Numbered from the stretch's first letter, positions 1-10,386 are shown. The stretch: 64,000 nucleotides of DNA from Stenotrophomonas daejeonensis (GCF_001431505.1 NZ_LDJP01000006.1:1-64000), one strand, 5' to 3'. Numbers and translations: made by a program. The notes: generated from the letters alone by a model not told the origin.

Positions 1-775
1 ACGGCGATGGCGTGCGCGACCTGGGGCGCAATGCGAATTCATCGGGGAAATGATTGCGTGGGTGCGTGGTCGCCAGCATTTCGGTGGTGCCATCGGCCAG
101 GCGCCCCAGGTCGCGCACGCCATCGCCGTTCACGTCGCTGCCTTCGGTCTTCGGGCGGGTGACGACGTCCTCGAAGCCGGGGCTGCGCACCGCGGTCTTG
201 GCATGACCATCGTATTGCGCGGTGGGCTCGGTGGTGGCCTTGTGGAATTCACGGGCATGGCGCTCGCCGTTCGCGTCGGTCCACAGCACCACGATGCGGT
301 CGTCATAGACCCCTTTGCCATGAAAATTGGCGGTGCCTTCGCGTGATTCGCCTTCCGTGGTGCGGTTTTCCTGACGCAATCCCAGGATCACGCGATCCTG
401 CCCTGCCAGCGCGCCACGAGCGGCGTCATTGCCGCGTGTGGCAATGATGCTGGCATAGACGTCATGCAACTGCGCCTGTGTCAGGTCCTTGGTTTCCTCT
501 GCTTCCCGAAATCGAGGCGGAAGCCCTGCATGTGCCAGCCGGTCCAGCATGAGCTGCACGCTGGCGGCCTCGGTGATGGGAACGGCACCGGGTTGGCGCA
601 AGGCGGCAAGTTGCGCTTGCGCGCGTGCCGCGACGAAACGGTCCAGCGCCTCGCGGATGACCGGTGGCTGGCCTTGGCGCAGTGTTTCCAGATGGGCAGC
701 GGCATCGCGTGCGCGGCCTTGCTGCAAGAGGGTGGCGACTTCATCGGCCGAAGCGCGGATGGCGAACTCTGGCAT
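1..775 (-). CDS. Uncharacterised protein, 3' end cut by the window edge
   Basis: The frame is open from the ATG at 775 to the window edge, so 258 N-terminal residues are visible and the end is missing. AAGGA lies 8 bases before the ATG. Residues 1-60 are Ala/Gln-rich and probably helical. From about 145 the sequence looks like a folded domain, with a DANG turn (167-170), TTEPTAQYDGHA (181-192) and an Asp/Asn loop D214-N216-D218-D222 resembling a calcium-binding half loop. There is no signal peptide. I recall similar segments in xanthomonad peptidoglycan-hydrolase-like or effector-like proteins, but cannot confirm this, so no function is assigned. It lies downstream of the antitoxin/Doc pair on the same strand. 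Confidence 0.7.
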   Translation of the reverse strand, partial: MPEFAIRASADEVATLLQQGRARDAAAHLETLRQGQPPVIREALDRFVAARAQAQLAALRQPGAVPITEAASVQLMLDRLAHAGLPPRFREAEETKDLTQAQLHDVYASIIATRGNDAARGALAGQDRVILGLRQENRTTEGESREGTANFHGKGVYDDRIVVLWTDANGERHAREFHKATTEPTAQYDGHAKTAVRSPGFEDVVTRPKTEGSDVNGDGVRDLGRLADGTTEMLATTHPRNHFPDEFALRPRSRTPSP

Positions 776-864
776 ATCTCTGGTCCTTGAGAAAGAGGGT
801 GGAGCAATCCGGATCCCCCGGCGCTTTATGCCACAAATCGCAAGGGGACATGCCCCAGCCGATT

Positions 865-1293
865 TCAGCGGCGATAACTTGCGGGCTCCTCCTGCATGCT
901 GCTGCCATGTGGGGTGACGATGCGCGGGCGCAGCCATGCGGCGAAGGCGGCTTCGTCGAGGCTGCCTTCGGCAAGGCCGAGGTACGGTGGGTACAGGCCG
1001 AGGTCGTCCGCTTCCAGCATGGCATCGTTGAGCAGGATGAACACTTCGCAGGCCACGGCGGCGGTGCGCTTGTTGCCATCGACGAACGGGTGGTTGCGGG
1101 CCAGACCGAAGGCCAAGCTGGCTGCAAGGTCGGCCAGGTCCGGTAGTGGATCGCCACAGGCGTAACGCTGCTGGGGGCGGGTGAGGGCGGATTCGAGCAA
1201 TGCTTCGTCGCGCATGCCACTGCCGCCGCCGTGCTCGGCCAGTTGGCGATCATGGATGGCCAGAGCCAGAGCGCGGCCGATCCAGACGATCAT
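865..1293 (-). CDS. doc: Doc-type (Fic fold) toxin of a toxin-antitoxin pair
   Basis: A 142-residue protein of the death-on-curing family. Doc toxins phosphorylate EF-Tu and stop translation. The family core HPFVDGNKRTA is at residues 68-78, with the invariant His68, Phe70, Asp72, Asn74, Lys75 and Arg76. The N-terminus carries the usual QLAEHGG...RD...LESAL pattern (17-36). The ATG at 1293 is preferred over an in-frame ATG at 1314 because a perfect AGGAGG stands six bases before it. That Shine-Dalgarno begins at the last base pairs of the antitoxin stop codon, so translation of the two genes is probably coupled. The partner is an AbrB/MazE-like antitoxin rather than the classical Phd. Confidence 0.9.
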   Translation of the reverse strand: MIVWIGRALALAIHDRQLAEHGGGSGMRDEALLESALTRPQQRYACGDPLPDLADLAASLAFGLARNHPFVDGNKRTAAVACEVFILLNDAMLEADDLGLYPPYLGLAEGSLDEAAFAAWLRPRIVTPHGSSMQEEPASYRR

Positions 1294-1303
1294 CGCCGGC
1301 CTC

Positions 1304-1525
1304 CTATTGCGCAAGTTTGTGCAGGAGCGTGCGGCGCTTGCGCATTACTTCCTCGGCCACTTCCATCTGCGCGGCCAAGGTGGGGTCGTACGTGGTCAGG
1401 CGGATGCCGTCGGGCGTTTCCAGCGCATACAGCTCGTCGCCCTTGTCCACGCGCAGGCGGGCCAGCAGATCCTTGGGCAGGATGACGCCGGACGAATTGC
1501 CGATGCTGGTGATCTTGAGCTTCAT
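1304..1525 (-). CDS. AbrB/MazE-family antitoxin partner of Doc
   Basis: A 73-residue protein beginning MKLKITSIGNSSGVILPKDL, the hallmark of a SpoVT/AbrB swapped-hairpin DNA-binding domain (residues 1-45). The C-terminal part (about 46-73) is charged and helical (AEEVMRKRR), as expected for the toxin-wrapping tail of an antitoxin. The stop codon runs directly into the Shine-Dalgarno of the Doc gene, so antitoxin is made first. It likely represses its own promoter through the GTTAT half-sites just upstream. The ATG at 1525 is chosen because the AbrB fold starts there; the longer frame upstream has no domain. Confidence 0.88.
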   Translation of the reverse strand: MKLKITSIGNSSGVILPKDLLARLRVDKGDELYALETPDGIRLTTYDPTLAAQMEVAEEVMRKRRTLLHKLAQ

Positions 1526-1543
1526 GATGGGCTCTGGAATGTG

Positions 1544-1560
1544 GTTATAACGAAAGTTAT
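1544..1560. promoter_or_regulatory. Candidate antitoxin operator (GTTAT half-sites)
   Basis: The palindrome GTTATAAC (1544-1551) is followed by GAAA and GTTAT (1556-1560), giving three half-sites in 17 bases, 19 bases upstream of the antitoxin start. ATAAC-GAAA-GTTAT is a perfect 5-bp inverted repeat. AbrB-like antitoxins bind short AT-rich inverted repeats over their own promoters, so autoregulation is the likely use. No binding data are available. Confidence 0.45.
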
Positions 1561-1628
1561 CACGTTGAGAGGGGTGCAGCAATCCGATCGGGTGATGCCT
1601 CTGGCCGTCACCGCTGGCCCGGTAACGA

Positions 1629-1653
1629 AAACGGCCCGCATGGCGGGCCGTTT
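1629..1653 (-). terminator. Intrinsic terminator of gcvP
   Basis: A perfect 11-bp stem (AAACGGCCCGC with GCGGGCCGTTT) and a 3-base loop lie 28 bases beyond the gcvP stop. On the minus strand the stem ends in TTTT. It separates gcvP from the toxin-antitoxin pair. Confidence 0.75.
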
Positions 1654-1680
1654 CCTTTTCCATCAAGCGTGGTGGTGCAG

Positions 1681-4602
<2,922 letters not shown>

Positions 4603-4710
4603 GGCGGACGTCCGGAAGAAGGCGTGCGGGGCAGGGCGGCGGGCACGCAGCCTTCCGGCGGTGGTCGCGCGAAGGCGACGCCACGGCCGGCAAGCCGGCG
4701 GCTCGCCTCG

Positions 4711-4884
4711 TGCCCCTCTGTCCTTTTGCCTGAGAGTTTGGAAGCGGCGGGGACCGCGCGCTTCGTGCACCTTCGGCGCCGGATTGAACCGGTCTCTCCA
4801 GAGTTTTGTTGCAGGTGGTATCGGGCCTGAGCGATTGCGGGCGTTTGCGCCTTCGGCAGCGGGGTGAGCCGCTTCTCCCACCGT
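4711..4884 (-). promoter_or_regulatory. Tandem glycine riboswitch upstream of gcvP
   Basis: Read on the minus strand, the leader contains two copies of the glycine aptamer. Copy one has GGGAGAAGC, then GCCGAAGGCGCAA and CTCAGG. A linker follows, then copy two with CTCTGGAGAG, CGCCGAAGGTGC and CTCAGGCAAAAGGACAGAGG. The order and spacing match the known tandem glycine riboswitch, which usually turns on gcv genes when glycine is plentiful. The remaining ~108 bases to the start codon hold a GCCGG/CCGGC stem that may be the expression platform; I could not fold it. Confidence 0.93.
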
Positions 4885-5096
4885 GTAGCGCGGCGATTAT
4901 AGCGGTTGCCCCGGACCGCTGGTGCGGCGGATACGGCTGAACGGGCACCGCCCCGGGTTCCCCCCTCCATGCCATGTGCATGGCGCCGGCACCGCCGGGC
5001 GCCTATCATGCCCGGCCCCTCCATTTTCGATGGCGTCGCCCGTGCCGGGCTGGCGCCCGCCGTGCGTCCCCCACGCACGCCACCGCTGGACGCCCG

Positions 5097-6299
5097 ATGA
5101 CCGCCGCCGCCCCGCCTTCCACCCGCCGCCTGGCCCTGCTGCTCGCCGGGCTGTCGATGTTCGGCCCGTTCTCCATCGACACCATCTTCCCGGCCTTCCC
5201 GCTGCTGGCGCGGGAGCTGGCGGTGGACGAGGTGGCAGTGCAGCAGACCATCAGCGTCTACCTGCTGTTCTACGGGCTGATGAGCGTGGCACACGGGCCA
5301 CTGTCCGACGCGCTCGGGCGCAAGCGGGTGATCCTGGCGGGGCTGGTGGTGTTCGTGGCCGCGTCGGTCGGCTGCGCGCTGGCGTCCGACCTGCCGACGC
5401 TGCTGCTGTTCCGTGCCCTGCAGGGCATTTCCGCCGGTGTCGGCATGATCGTCGGCCGTGCGGTGATCCGCGACCTGTACCACGGCGCCGACGCGCAGCG
5501 GCTGATGAGCCAGGTGTCGATGATCTTCGGCATCGCCCCGGCCATCGCCCCGATCATCGGCGGCTGGATACTGCTGGGCGGCGGCGACTGGCCGCTGATC
5601 TTCTGGTTCCTGGTGGCGTTCGCGGTGCTGCTGCTCACCGCCACCGCGCGCTGGCTGCCGGAAACGCACCCGCCGCAGGCACGCATGCCGCTGTCGCCGC
5701 GCAGCCTGCTGCGCGACTACCTGCGCATCGGCCTCAACCCGCGCTTCCTGCGGCTGGCGCTGGCCGGCAGCGTCAACTTCGGCGGCATCTTCCTGTACAT
5801 CGCCTCGGCTCCGGTGTTCGTGATGCAGCACCTGCGGCTGGGCCAGGGCGGGTTCGCGTGGCTGTTCATCCCCACCATCGGCGGCATGACCACCGGCGCG
5901 TTCCTGTCCGGGCGCATGGCCGGGCACACCCCGCCGGTGCGGCAGGTCGGCATCGGTTTCGCCTGCTGCGCGCTCTCGGCGCTGCTGAACATCGGCTACG
6001 TGGCTGCGGCGCCGCAGCTCGAACTGCCGTGGGCGGTGCTGCCGATCTTCATTGGCGGGCTGGGCACGGCGCTGGTCTTCCCGATCCTCGCGCTGGCGGT
6101 GCTGGACATGTACCCGCAGCAACGCGGGCTGGCGTCCTCGTTGCAGGCCTTCGTGCAGCTGATGATAAGCACCGTGGTGGCCGGCGTGGTCTCGCCGCTG
6201 CTCAGCGGCCGGCCGCTGCACCTGGCGCTGGGCATGGCCGCCTTCATGCTGCTGGGCTTCATGTTCTGGTATTGGGAACATCGCCGCCACGCCGCGTAG
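5097..6299 (+). CDS. Bcr/CflA-like multidrug MFS exporter
   Basis: A 400-residue major facilitator with about 12 hydrophobic segments. It resembles the Bcr/CflA group of drug:H+ antiporters: an early FGPFSIDTIFPAFP segment in the first membrane helix and GPLSDALGRKRVIL (motif A) between helices 2 and 3. It probably exports hydrophobic drugs from the cytoplasm; the substrate cannot be read from sequence. The ATG at 5097 starts just before the charged TRR and first helix; an in-frame ATG further upstream would add a proline/arginine-rich stretch unlike a transporter. The gene is divergent from gcvP. Its TAG stop is part of a REP-like GTAG unit. Confidence 0.88.
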   Translation: MTAAAPPSTRRLALLLAGLSMFGPFSIDTIFPAFPLLARELAVDEVAVQQTISVYLLFYGLMSVAHGPLSDALGRKRVILAGLVVFVAASVGCALASDLPTLLLFRALQGISAGVGMIVGRAVIRDLYHGADAQRLMSQVSMIFGIAPAIAPIIGGWILLGGGDWPLIFWFLVAFAVLLLTATARWLPETHPPQARMPLSPRSLLRDYLRIGLNPRFLRLALAGSVNFGGIFLYIASAPVFVMQHLRLGQGGFAWLFIPTIGGMTTGAFLSGRMAGHTPPVRQVGIGFACCALSALLNIGYVAAAPQLELPWAVLPIFIGGLGTALVFPILALAVLDMYPQQRGLASSLQAFVQLMISTVVAGVVSPLLSGRPLHLALGMAAFMLLGFMFWYWEHRRHAA

Positions 6300-6317
6300 C
6301 TGCGGGGCTTGCCCCGC
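6296..6317. repeat. Single GTAG-type REP unit at the end of the MFS gene
   Basis: GTAG (6296-6299) is followed by C, T and the perfect hairpin GCGGGGC-TT-GCCCCGC (6302-6317). The same core occurs in the REP pair at 13890-13960 and, degenerate, at 34064. The TAG of GTAG is the stop codon of the MFS gene. The hairpin may also act as a weak terminator, though the T-run after it is poor. Confidence 0.7.
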
Positions 6318-6350
6318 GGGTTTCTCCCTCGAACAACACAGGCAATCACC

Positions 6351-6749
6351 ATGTCGATCCAATCCAAGGGCCGCCGCGAGGCGAAAAAGAAGCAGGCCGA
6401 GCGCGAGCGCAACCAGGCCGCCGCGAACCCGCCGGCGAAGGCCGCGGTGGAGCCGCATGCCGAGCTGCGCGACCAGCAGCGCACCCTGCTGGCGGGCATC
6501 GTCCGCCGCGATGGCGAGTGGGTGCTGGGCATGGACGGCAGGATCGCCGGCGAAACCAGCAGCGCCGCGCGCGTGCTGGCGCTGATCATGCAGGCCGCCG
6601 AGCTGCACGAGCGCGGCGGCACGCCGGTGCGGCTGATGTATTCGGACGCGCTCAAGGACGCCGCGTATGCCGAGGCGCGGGCGGCCGGCAAGGATTTCGA
6701 GCAGTTCAAGCGGGAGCTGGCCAGTGAGTTGAAGGCCGGTAACGCCTGA
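6351..6749 (+). CDS. Small conserved hypothetical protein with basic N-terminus
   Basis: A 132-residue protein with no recognised domain. The first 30 residues are strongly charged (KGRREAKKKQAERERNQ) and likely helical. The rest reads as a compact alpha/beta domain containing GIVRRDGEWVLGMDGRIAGE (51-70) and a helix ending in a Glu/Lys-rich tail. There is no signal peptide or membrane segment, so it is probably cytosolic. Codon use matches its neighbours, which favours a real gene. It stands alone between the MFS gene and mltG, 72 bases before mltG. I do not assign a function. Confidence 0.75.
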   Translation: MSIQSKGRREAKKKQAERERNQAAANPPAKAAVEPHAELRDQQRTLLAGIVRRDGEWVLGMDGRIAGETSSAARVLALIMQAAELHERGGTPVRLMYSDALKDAAYAEARAAGKDFEQFKRELASELKAGNA

Positions 6750-6821
6750 GCCGTCGTGCGTTTGGCAGCGGGCGCACGGTATCCTGCGCCATCGGATCGG
6801 ATGTTTGTCTAGAGGTCACAC

Positions 6822-7880
6822 ATGGCGCGAGCCAGGCACGGCTGCCTGTTGGTATTGACGGTATTGCTGCTGCTGGCCGGCATCGCGGCCGGCGCCGGCG
6901 CATGGCTCTACCAGCGGCAGGCGGCGTTTGCCGATACGCCGCTCACCGCCGAGGCCGGGAGCGTGGTAGTCGCCCGTGGCGACGGCTTCAACACCGTGCT
7001 GCGCAGGCTGCGCGAAGCCGGCGTGGACCAAGGCCGGGACTACCAGTGGAAACTGCTGGCGCGCCAGCTCGACGCCGCCGGCAAGATCAAGGCCGGCGAG
7101 TATGCGCTGGACGCCCGTCTTTCCCCGCGCGGGCTGCTGCTGAACATGCGCCAGGGCAAGGTGCTGCAGTACCGCGTCACCCTGGTCGAGGGCTGGAACA
7201 TCCGCCAGCTGCGCGCCGCGCTCGGCCGCGCGCAGCCGCTGCTGCACGAAACCGAACGGATGGGCGATGCCGAGCTGATGGCGGCGCTGGGCTTCCCCGA
7301 CCAGCATCCGGAAGGCCGCTTCCTGCCGGAAACCTATGTCTACCAGCGCGGCGACAGCGACCTGGACGTGCTCAAGCGCGCCCATGCCGCACTGGAAAAG
7401 GCGCTGGCCGAGGCCTGGGCCGCGCGCAGCGACGACCTGCCGCTGGCTTCGCCCCACGAACTGCTGATCCTGGCCTCGATCATCGAGAAGGAAACCGGCC
7501 TGGCCAGCGAGCGGCCGCAGATCGCCGGCGTGTTCGCGCGGCGCCTGAAGCTGGGCATGCGCCTGCAGACCGACCCGACCGTCATCTACGGCATCGGCAG
7601 CAGCTATGACGGCAACATCCGCAAGACCCACCTGACCACCGACACGCCGTACAACACCTACACCCGCGCCGGCCTGCCGCCCACGCCCATCGCCATGCCC
7701 GGCAAGGACGCCCTGCGCGCCGCCGCGCAGCCGGCGGCGGGCGATGCGCTGTATTTCGTCGCGGTGGGCGACGGCAGCGGCGCGCACGTGTTCTCGGCCA
7801 GCTATGCCGAGCACAACGCCGCCGTCGCCCGCTACCTGCAGCGACTGCGCGAGAACCGCAACCGGGCGGTGCAGCAGTGA
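6822..7880 (+). CDS. mltG: Endolytic murein transglycosylase MltG
   Basis: A 352-residue YceG-family protein that cleaves nascent glycan strands in the periplasm and so ends peptidoglycan polymerisation. One N-terminal membrane anchor (about residues 7-29) is followed by a LysM-like region and the catalytic domain. The active-site glutamate lies in IIEKETG (220-226), followed by the family signature RLKLGMRLQTDPTVIYG and TPYNTYTRAGLPPTPI. The end overlaps the holB start by 4 bases (GTGA), so the two are coupled. tmk, which sits between these genes in Escherichia coli, is absent here. Confidence 0.95.
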   Translation: MARARHGCLLVLTVLLLLAGIAAGAGAWLYQRQAAFADTPLTAEAGSVVVARGDGFNTVLRRLREAGVDQGRDYQWKLLARQLDAAGKIKAGEYALDARLSPRGLLLNMRQGKVLQYRVTLVEGWNIRQLRAALGRAQPLLHETERMGDAELMAALGFPDQHPEGRFLPETYVYQRGDSDLDVLKRAHAALEKALAEAWAARSDDLPLASPHELLILASIIEKETGLASERPQIAGVFARRLKLGMRLQTDPTVIYGIGSSYDGNIRKTHLTTDTPYNTYTRAGLPPTPIAMPGKDALRAAAQPAAGDALYFVAVGDGSGAHVFSASYAEHNAAVARYLQRLRENRNRAVQQ

Positions 7881-8848
7881 GCGGGCAGGGCATGGACAAG
7901 GGTTTCGCCCCCTGGCAGCAGCGCGCCTTCGAGCAGACGGTGGCGGCGCTGGATGCCGGTCGCCTCGGCCACGGCCTGCTGCTGTGCGGCCCGACCGGCA
8001 TGGGCCAGCGCGCCGTGGCGCTGGCGCTGGCCGCGCACGTGCTGGACCGCGACATGGACGCCGCCGGCCGCGCCCGCAACGCGCAGCTGATCGCCGCCGG
8101 TACCCACCCCGACCTGCAGCTGGTGTCCTTCATCCCCAACAAGAGCGGCGACAAGCTGCGCACCGAGATCGTCATCGAGCAGGTGCGCGAGATCTCGCAG
8201 AAGCTGGCGCTGACCCCGCAATACGGCGCCGCGCAGGTGGTCATCGTCGACCCGGCCGACGCCATCAACCGCGCCGCCTGCAACGCATTGCTCAAGACGC
8301 TGGAGGAGCCGGCCCCCGGCCGCTACCTGTGGCTGATCAGCGCCGACCCGGCACGGCTGCCGCAGACCATCCGCAGCCGCTGCCAGCGCCTGGAGTTCCG
8401 CCTGCCGCCGCGCGAGGAAGCGCTGGCGTGGCTGCGGCAGCGTGGCCACGACGACGGCATCGCCCGCGAAGCGCTGGATGCCACCCGCGGCCACCCGGTG
8501 CTGGCCGACCAGTGGCTGCAGGGCGAGGGCATGGCGCTGCGCCGGCAGGTGGCCGACGAACTGGAACGGCTCGCCGCCGGCAAGCTCGGCTGCGTCGAAC
8601 TTGCACAACGCTGGACCGGCGACGAACACGCCGACCTGCGCCTGCGCCACGCCGCCGACCTGGCCCTGCGCAAGGCCGGCGACGGCTTGACCGATCCGAA
8701 CCGATTGCACAAGCTGGCCGCCTGGTTCGATGCCGCCAACCGCACACGCGACCTGCTGCGCACCACGGTGCGCGCCGACCTGGCCATGGTGGAGCTGCTG
8801 CTGGCATGGGGGGCGGCCAATCAGCAACAAAAGGGGAATATCCGATGA
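7877..8848 (+). CDS. holB: DNA polymerase III subunit delta'
   Basis: A 323-residue clamp-loader subunit. Conserved parts are LLLCGPTGMGQRAV (a degenerate P-loop, as in delta'), AGTHPDLQLV, VIVDPADAINRAACNALLKTLEEP and the SRC motif IRSRCQRLEF. The GTG at 7877 overlaps the mltG stop as GTGA; an ATG five codons later (7892) is the alternative. Unlike E. coli delta', the four-cysteine zinc module between the P-loop and AGTHPD is missing: that stretch reads DRDMDAAGRARNAQL and has no cysteine. The stop overlaps the pilZ ATG by 4 bases. Confidence 0.93.
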   Translation: MSGQGMDKGFAPWQQRAFEQTVAALDAGRLGHGLLLCGPTGMGQRAVALALAAHVLDRDMDAAGRARNAQLIAAGTHPDLQLVSFIPNKSGDKLRTEIVIEQVREISQKLALTPQYGAAQVVIVDPADAINRAACNALLKTLEEPAPGRYLWLISADPARLPQTIRSRCQRLEFRLPPREEALAWLRQRGHDDGIAREALDATRGHPVLADQWLQGEGMALRRQVADELERLAAGKLGCVELAQRWTGDEHADLRLRHAADLALRKAGDGLTDPNRLHKLAAWFDAANRTRDLLRTTVRADLAMVELLLAWGAANQQQKGNIR

Positions 8849-9198
8849 GTGCGATCAACGCCCGCCAGGGCATCCTGTCCCTGGCGGTCAAGGACAAGGC
8901 TGCGCTGTACAGCGCCTACATGCCGTTCGTGAAGAACGGCGGCGTGTTCGTGCCCACGCCCAAACGCTATTTCCTGGGCGACGAGGTGTTCCTGCTGCTG
9001 ACCCTGCCCGATTCCAGCGAACGCCTGCCGGTGGCCGGCAAGGTCATCTGGGTGACGCCGCTGGGCGCGCAGGGCAACCGCCAGGCCGGCATCGGCGTGC
9101 AGTTGGCCGACGGCGCCGACGGCGAGTCGATCCGCAACCGCATCGAGACCCTGCTGGCCGGCACCACGAGCTCGGACAAGCCCACCCAGACCATGTGA
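8845..9198 (+). CDS. pilZ: Type IV pilus assembly protein PilZ
   Basis: A 117-residue PilZ-domain protein required for type IV pilus biogenesis. The N-terminus MSAINARQGILSLAVKDKAA and the block GKVIWVTPLGAQGNRQAGIG match the short PilZ proteins of Pseudomonas and Xanthomonas. It lacks the RxxxR motif that binds cyclic-di-GMP, as is known for this subgroup, so it probably works by protein contacts (with PilB and FimX in relatives). It is coupled to holB through ATGA. Other pilus genes (pilT, pilU) lie 2.3 kb downstream but in a separate unit. Confidence 0.93.
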   Translation: MSAINARQGILSLAVKDKAALYSAYMPFVKNGGVFVPTPKRYFLGDEVFLLLTLPDSSERLPVAGKVIWVTPLGAQGNRQAGIGVQLADGADGESIRNRIETLLAGTTSSDKPTQTM

Positions 9199-9230
9199 TG
9201 GGCGGGGCGGAAAAAAATCGCATCGATCCG

Positions 9231-9258
9231 TTGACGCCATCGCCGTTCTCCCTATAAT
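9231..9258 (+). promoter_or_regulatory. Strong sigma-70 promoter of tRNA-Val
   Basis: TTGACG (9231-9236), a 16-base spacer and a perfect TATAAT (9253-9258) stand 16 bases before the tRNA. GC-rich GGGCGGC follows the -10, resembling the discriminator of stringently controlled stable-RNA promoters. Confidence 0.85.
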
Positions 9259-9274
9259 GGGCGGCTCGCAGCAC

Positions 9275-9349
9275 GGGCGGTTAGCTCAGCGGTAGAGCAT
9301 TGCCTTCACACGGCAAGGGTCGCAGGTTCGAACCCTGCACCGCCCACCA
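9275..9349 (+). tRNA. tRNA-Val (anticodon CAC)
   Basis: A 75-nt tRNA with acceptor GGGCGGT paired to ACCGCCC, D-arm TAGCTCAGCGGTAGAGC, anticodon stem-loop TTGCC-TTCACAC-GGCAA, T-arm containing GGTTCGAACCC, and an encoded CCA. The anticodon CAC reads the valine codon GUG, the favoured Val codon in this GC-rich genome. It is a single-gene unit with its own promoter and terminator. Confidence 0.96.
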
Positions 9350-9357
9350 CGCGAATG

Positions 9358-9388
9358 AAAAAACCCCTGATTTCTTCAGGGGTTTTTT
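9358..9388 (+). terminator. Intrinsic terminator of tRNA-Val
   Basis: CCCCTGA-TTTCT-TCAGGGG followed by six T residues, with complementary A residues before the stem. It lies nine bases after the tRNA CCA end. Confidence 0.95.
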
Positions 9389-9438
9389 GTTGCCGCCATC
9401 CGCGGCGGCAACCCTTCGGGCCATCGACAAGCGATGTC

Positions 9439-9459
9439 AAAAACCGCTCTGGCGGTTTT
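9439..9459 (-). terminator. Terminator of the crcB-DUF190 unit, symmetric hairpin
   Basis: AAAACCGC-TCTG-GCGGTTTT can end transcription from either side; on the minus strand it ends TTTTT and follows the DUF190 gene by 80 bases. A second hairpin, GTTGCCGCC/GGCGGCAAC (9389-9412), lies between it and the tRNA terminator. I see no gene in 9350-9539. Confidence 0.65.
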
Positions 9460-9539
9460 ATTTGTTGCCCGGATTCCGGACCGGGTCCGTGCAGGCCGAA
9501 ACCCGACGGGCTTGCGCAGGGTCGGCCGCAGTAGCGCCG

Positions 9540-9869
9540 TCAGCCCTGCGTGCCGGGTTCGCCGATGCTGCCGAACTCCACCGGCGTGCGCGTGTAGAAC
9601 AGGTGCACGTTCTCCGTGCGCAGGCGCTGGAACAGGTCGTCGGTTTCTTCCGTGGTCAGGGTCATCATCACCGCCTGCGGCTGCTCGGCCAGTTCGAAGA
9701 AGCGCGCCGAGTGCAGGCGGTGGTCATGCCCGATGCCCTCGCTGGCCGGGATCAGCGTGGCGCCCTGCAGGCCCAGTTCGGCGGCGAGGTGGAGCAGCCA
9801 CTCGGCCAGCGGGCGGCCGCCGTGGAGGCGGTCCTGCCGGGTGAAGAAGGTGATCTGGTAACCGTTCAT
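9540..9869 (-). CDS. DUF190 family protein, fluoride-operon partner of CrcB
   Basis: A 109-residue DUF190 protein (MNGYQITFFTRQDRLHGGRPL...GHDHRLHSARFFELAEQPQ). Members are small PII-like ferredoxin-fold proteins often encoded beside crcB. The predicted role is regulatory or accessory to fluoride export, but the reaction is unknown. The start at 9869 has GAGGAG upstream and lies 10 bases after the crcB stop, so they form one operon controlled by the fluoride riboswitch. Confidence 0.85.
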   Translation of the reverse strand: MNGYQITFFTRQDRLHGGRPLAEWLLHLAAELGLQGATLIPASEGIGHDHRLHSARFFELAEQPQAVMMTLTTEETDDLFQRLRTENVHLFYTRTPVEFGSIGEPGTQG

Positions 9870-9879
9870 GGGGTTCTCC

Positions 9880-10263
9880 TCAGCTGGCCTTGAACAGCGC
9901 AACGGTGGCGATGCCGGCGAAGGTCATCAGCAGCGTGCCGGCGACGTGGATGGCGATGGCGCCCAGCGCCAGGGTGTACTGGCCACGCTGCAGCAGGGCG
10001 ACGATCTCGGCGGAGAACGTCGAGAAGGTGGACAGGCCGCCGCAGAAGCCGGTGATGACCAGCAGCCGCCATTCCGGCGACAGGCCGGGAGCCTGGGCGA
10101 AGAAGGCCAGGGCGATGCCGACGATGTAGCCGGCGATCATGTTGGCGGCGAGCGTGCCCGGCGGTACGTCGGGGAACAGGGCGTTGAGCCGCAGGCCCAG
10201 CCCCCAGCGCATCAGCCCGCCCAGTACCGAGCCGACGGCGATGGCGACGATCGGTTTCCACAT
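9880..10263 (-). CDS. crcB: Fluoride ion channel CrcB/Fluc
   Basis: A 127-residue protein with four membrane helices that forms dual-topology dimers and lets fluoride leave the cell. Visible family motifs are GGLMRWGL near the start, [14 protein letters not shown] (the Asn of the pore) and [15 protein letters not shown] (the phenylalanine box). The ATG at 10263 follows AAGGAGAGG. It is the first gene after the fluoride riboswitch. Confidence 0.95.
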   Translation of the reverse strand: MWKPIVAIAVGSVLGGLMRWGLGLRLNALFPDVPPGTLAANMIAGYIVGIALAFFAQAPGLSPEWRLLVITGFCGGLSTFSTFSAEIVALLQRGQYTLALGAIAIHVAGTLLMTFAGIATVALFKAS

Positions 10264-10327
10264 GGAGTCCTCTCCTTGAATCGGTGTTCGAGGACAGGCG
10301 CGCGCCCACGCGGCCCGTCCGGCCAAG

Positions 10328-10386
10328 CGTAGGCATCATCAGCCGCTGTCGCGGCGGTTCGCGGAGGAATGCCATCTCCGTTGCCC
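10328..10386 (-). promoter_or_regulatory. Fluoride riboswitch (crcB motif)
   Basis: The minus strand contains GGAGATGGCATTCCTCC, then AACCGCC and GGCTGATGATGCCTAC. This is the conserved crcB-motif pattern, including the GATGGCATTCC loop and the terminal GATGCCTAC that forms the pseudoknot. It lies 65 bases before crcB, so fluoride binding is expected to switch on crcB-DUF190. The stretch 10264-10327 contains GGCC-GGAC-GGGCC, a possible terminator/antiterminator stem. Confidence 0.93.

Noticed and set aside
9275-9349. Integration (att) site at the tRNA gene
   Set aside because: No integrase and no repeated tRNA 3' end in the window.
9350-9539. Possible small RNA between tRNA-Val and DUF190
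   Set aside because: Three hairpins are present, but two look like terminators and no promoter is visible between them.
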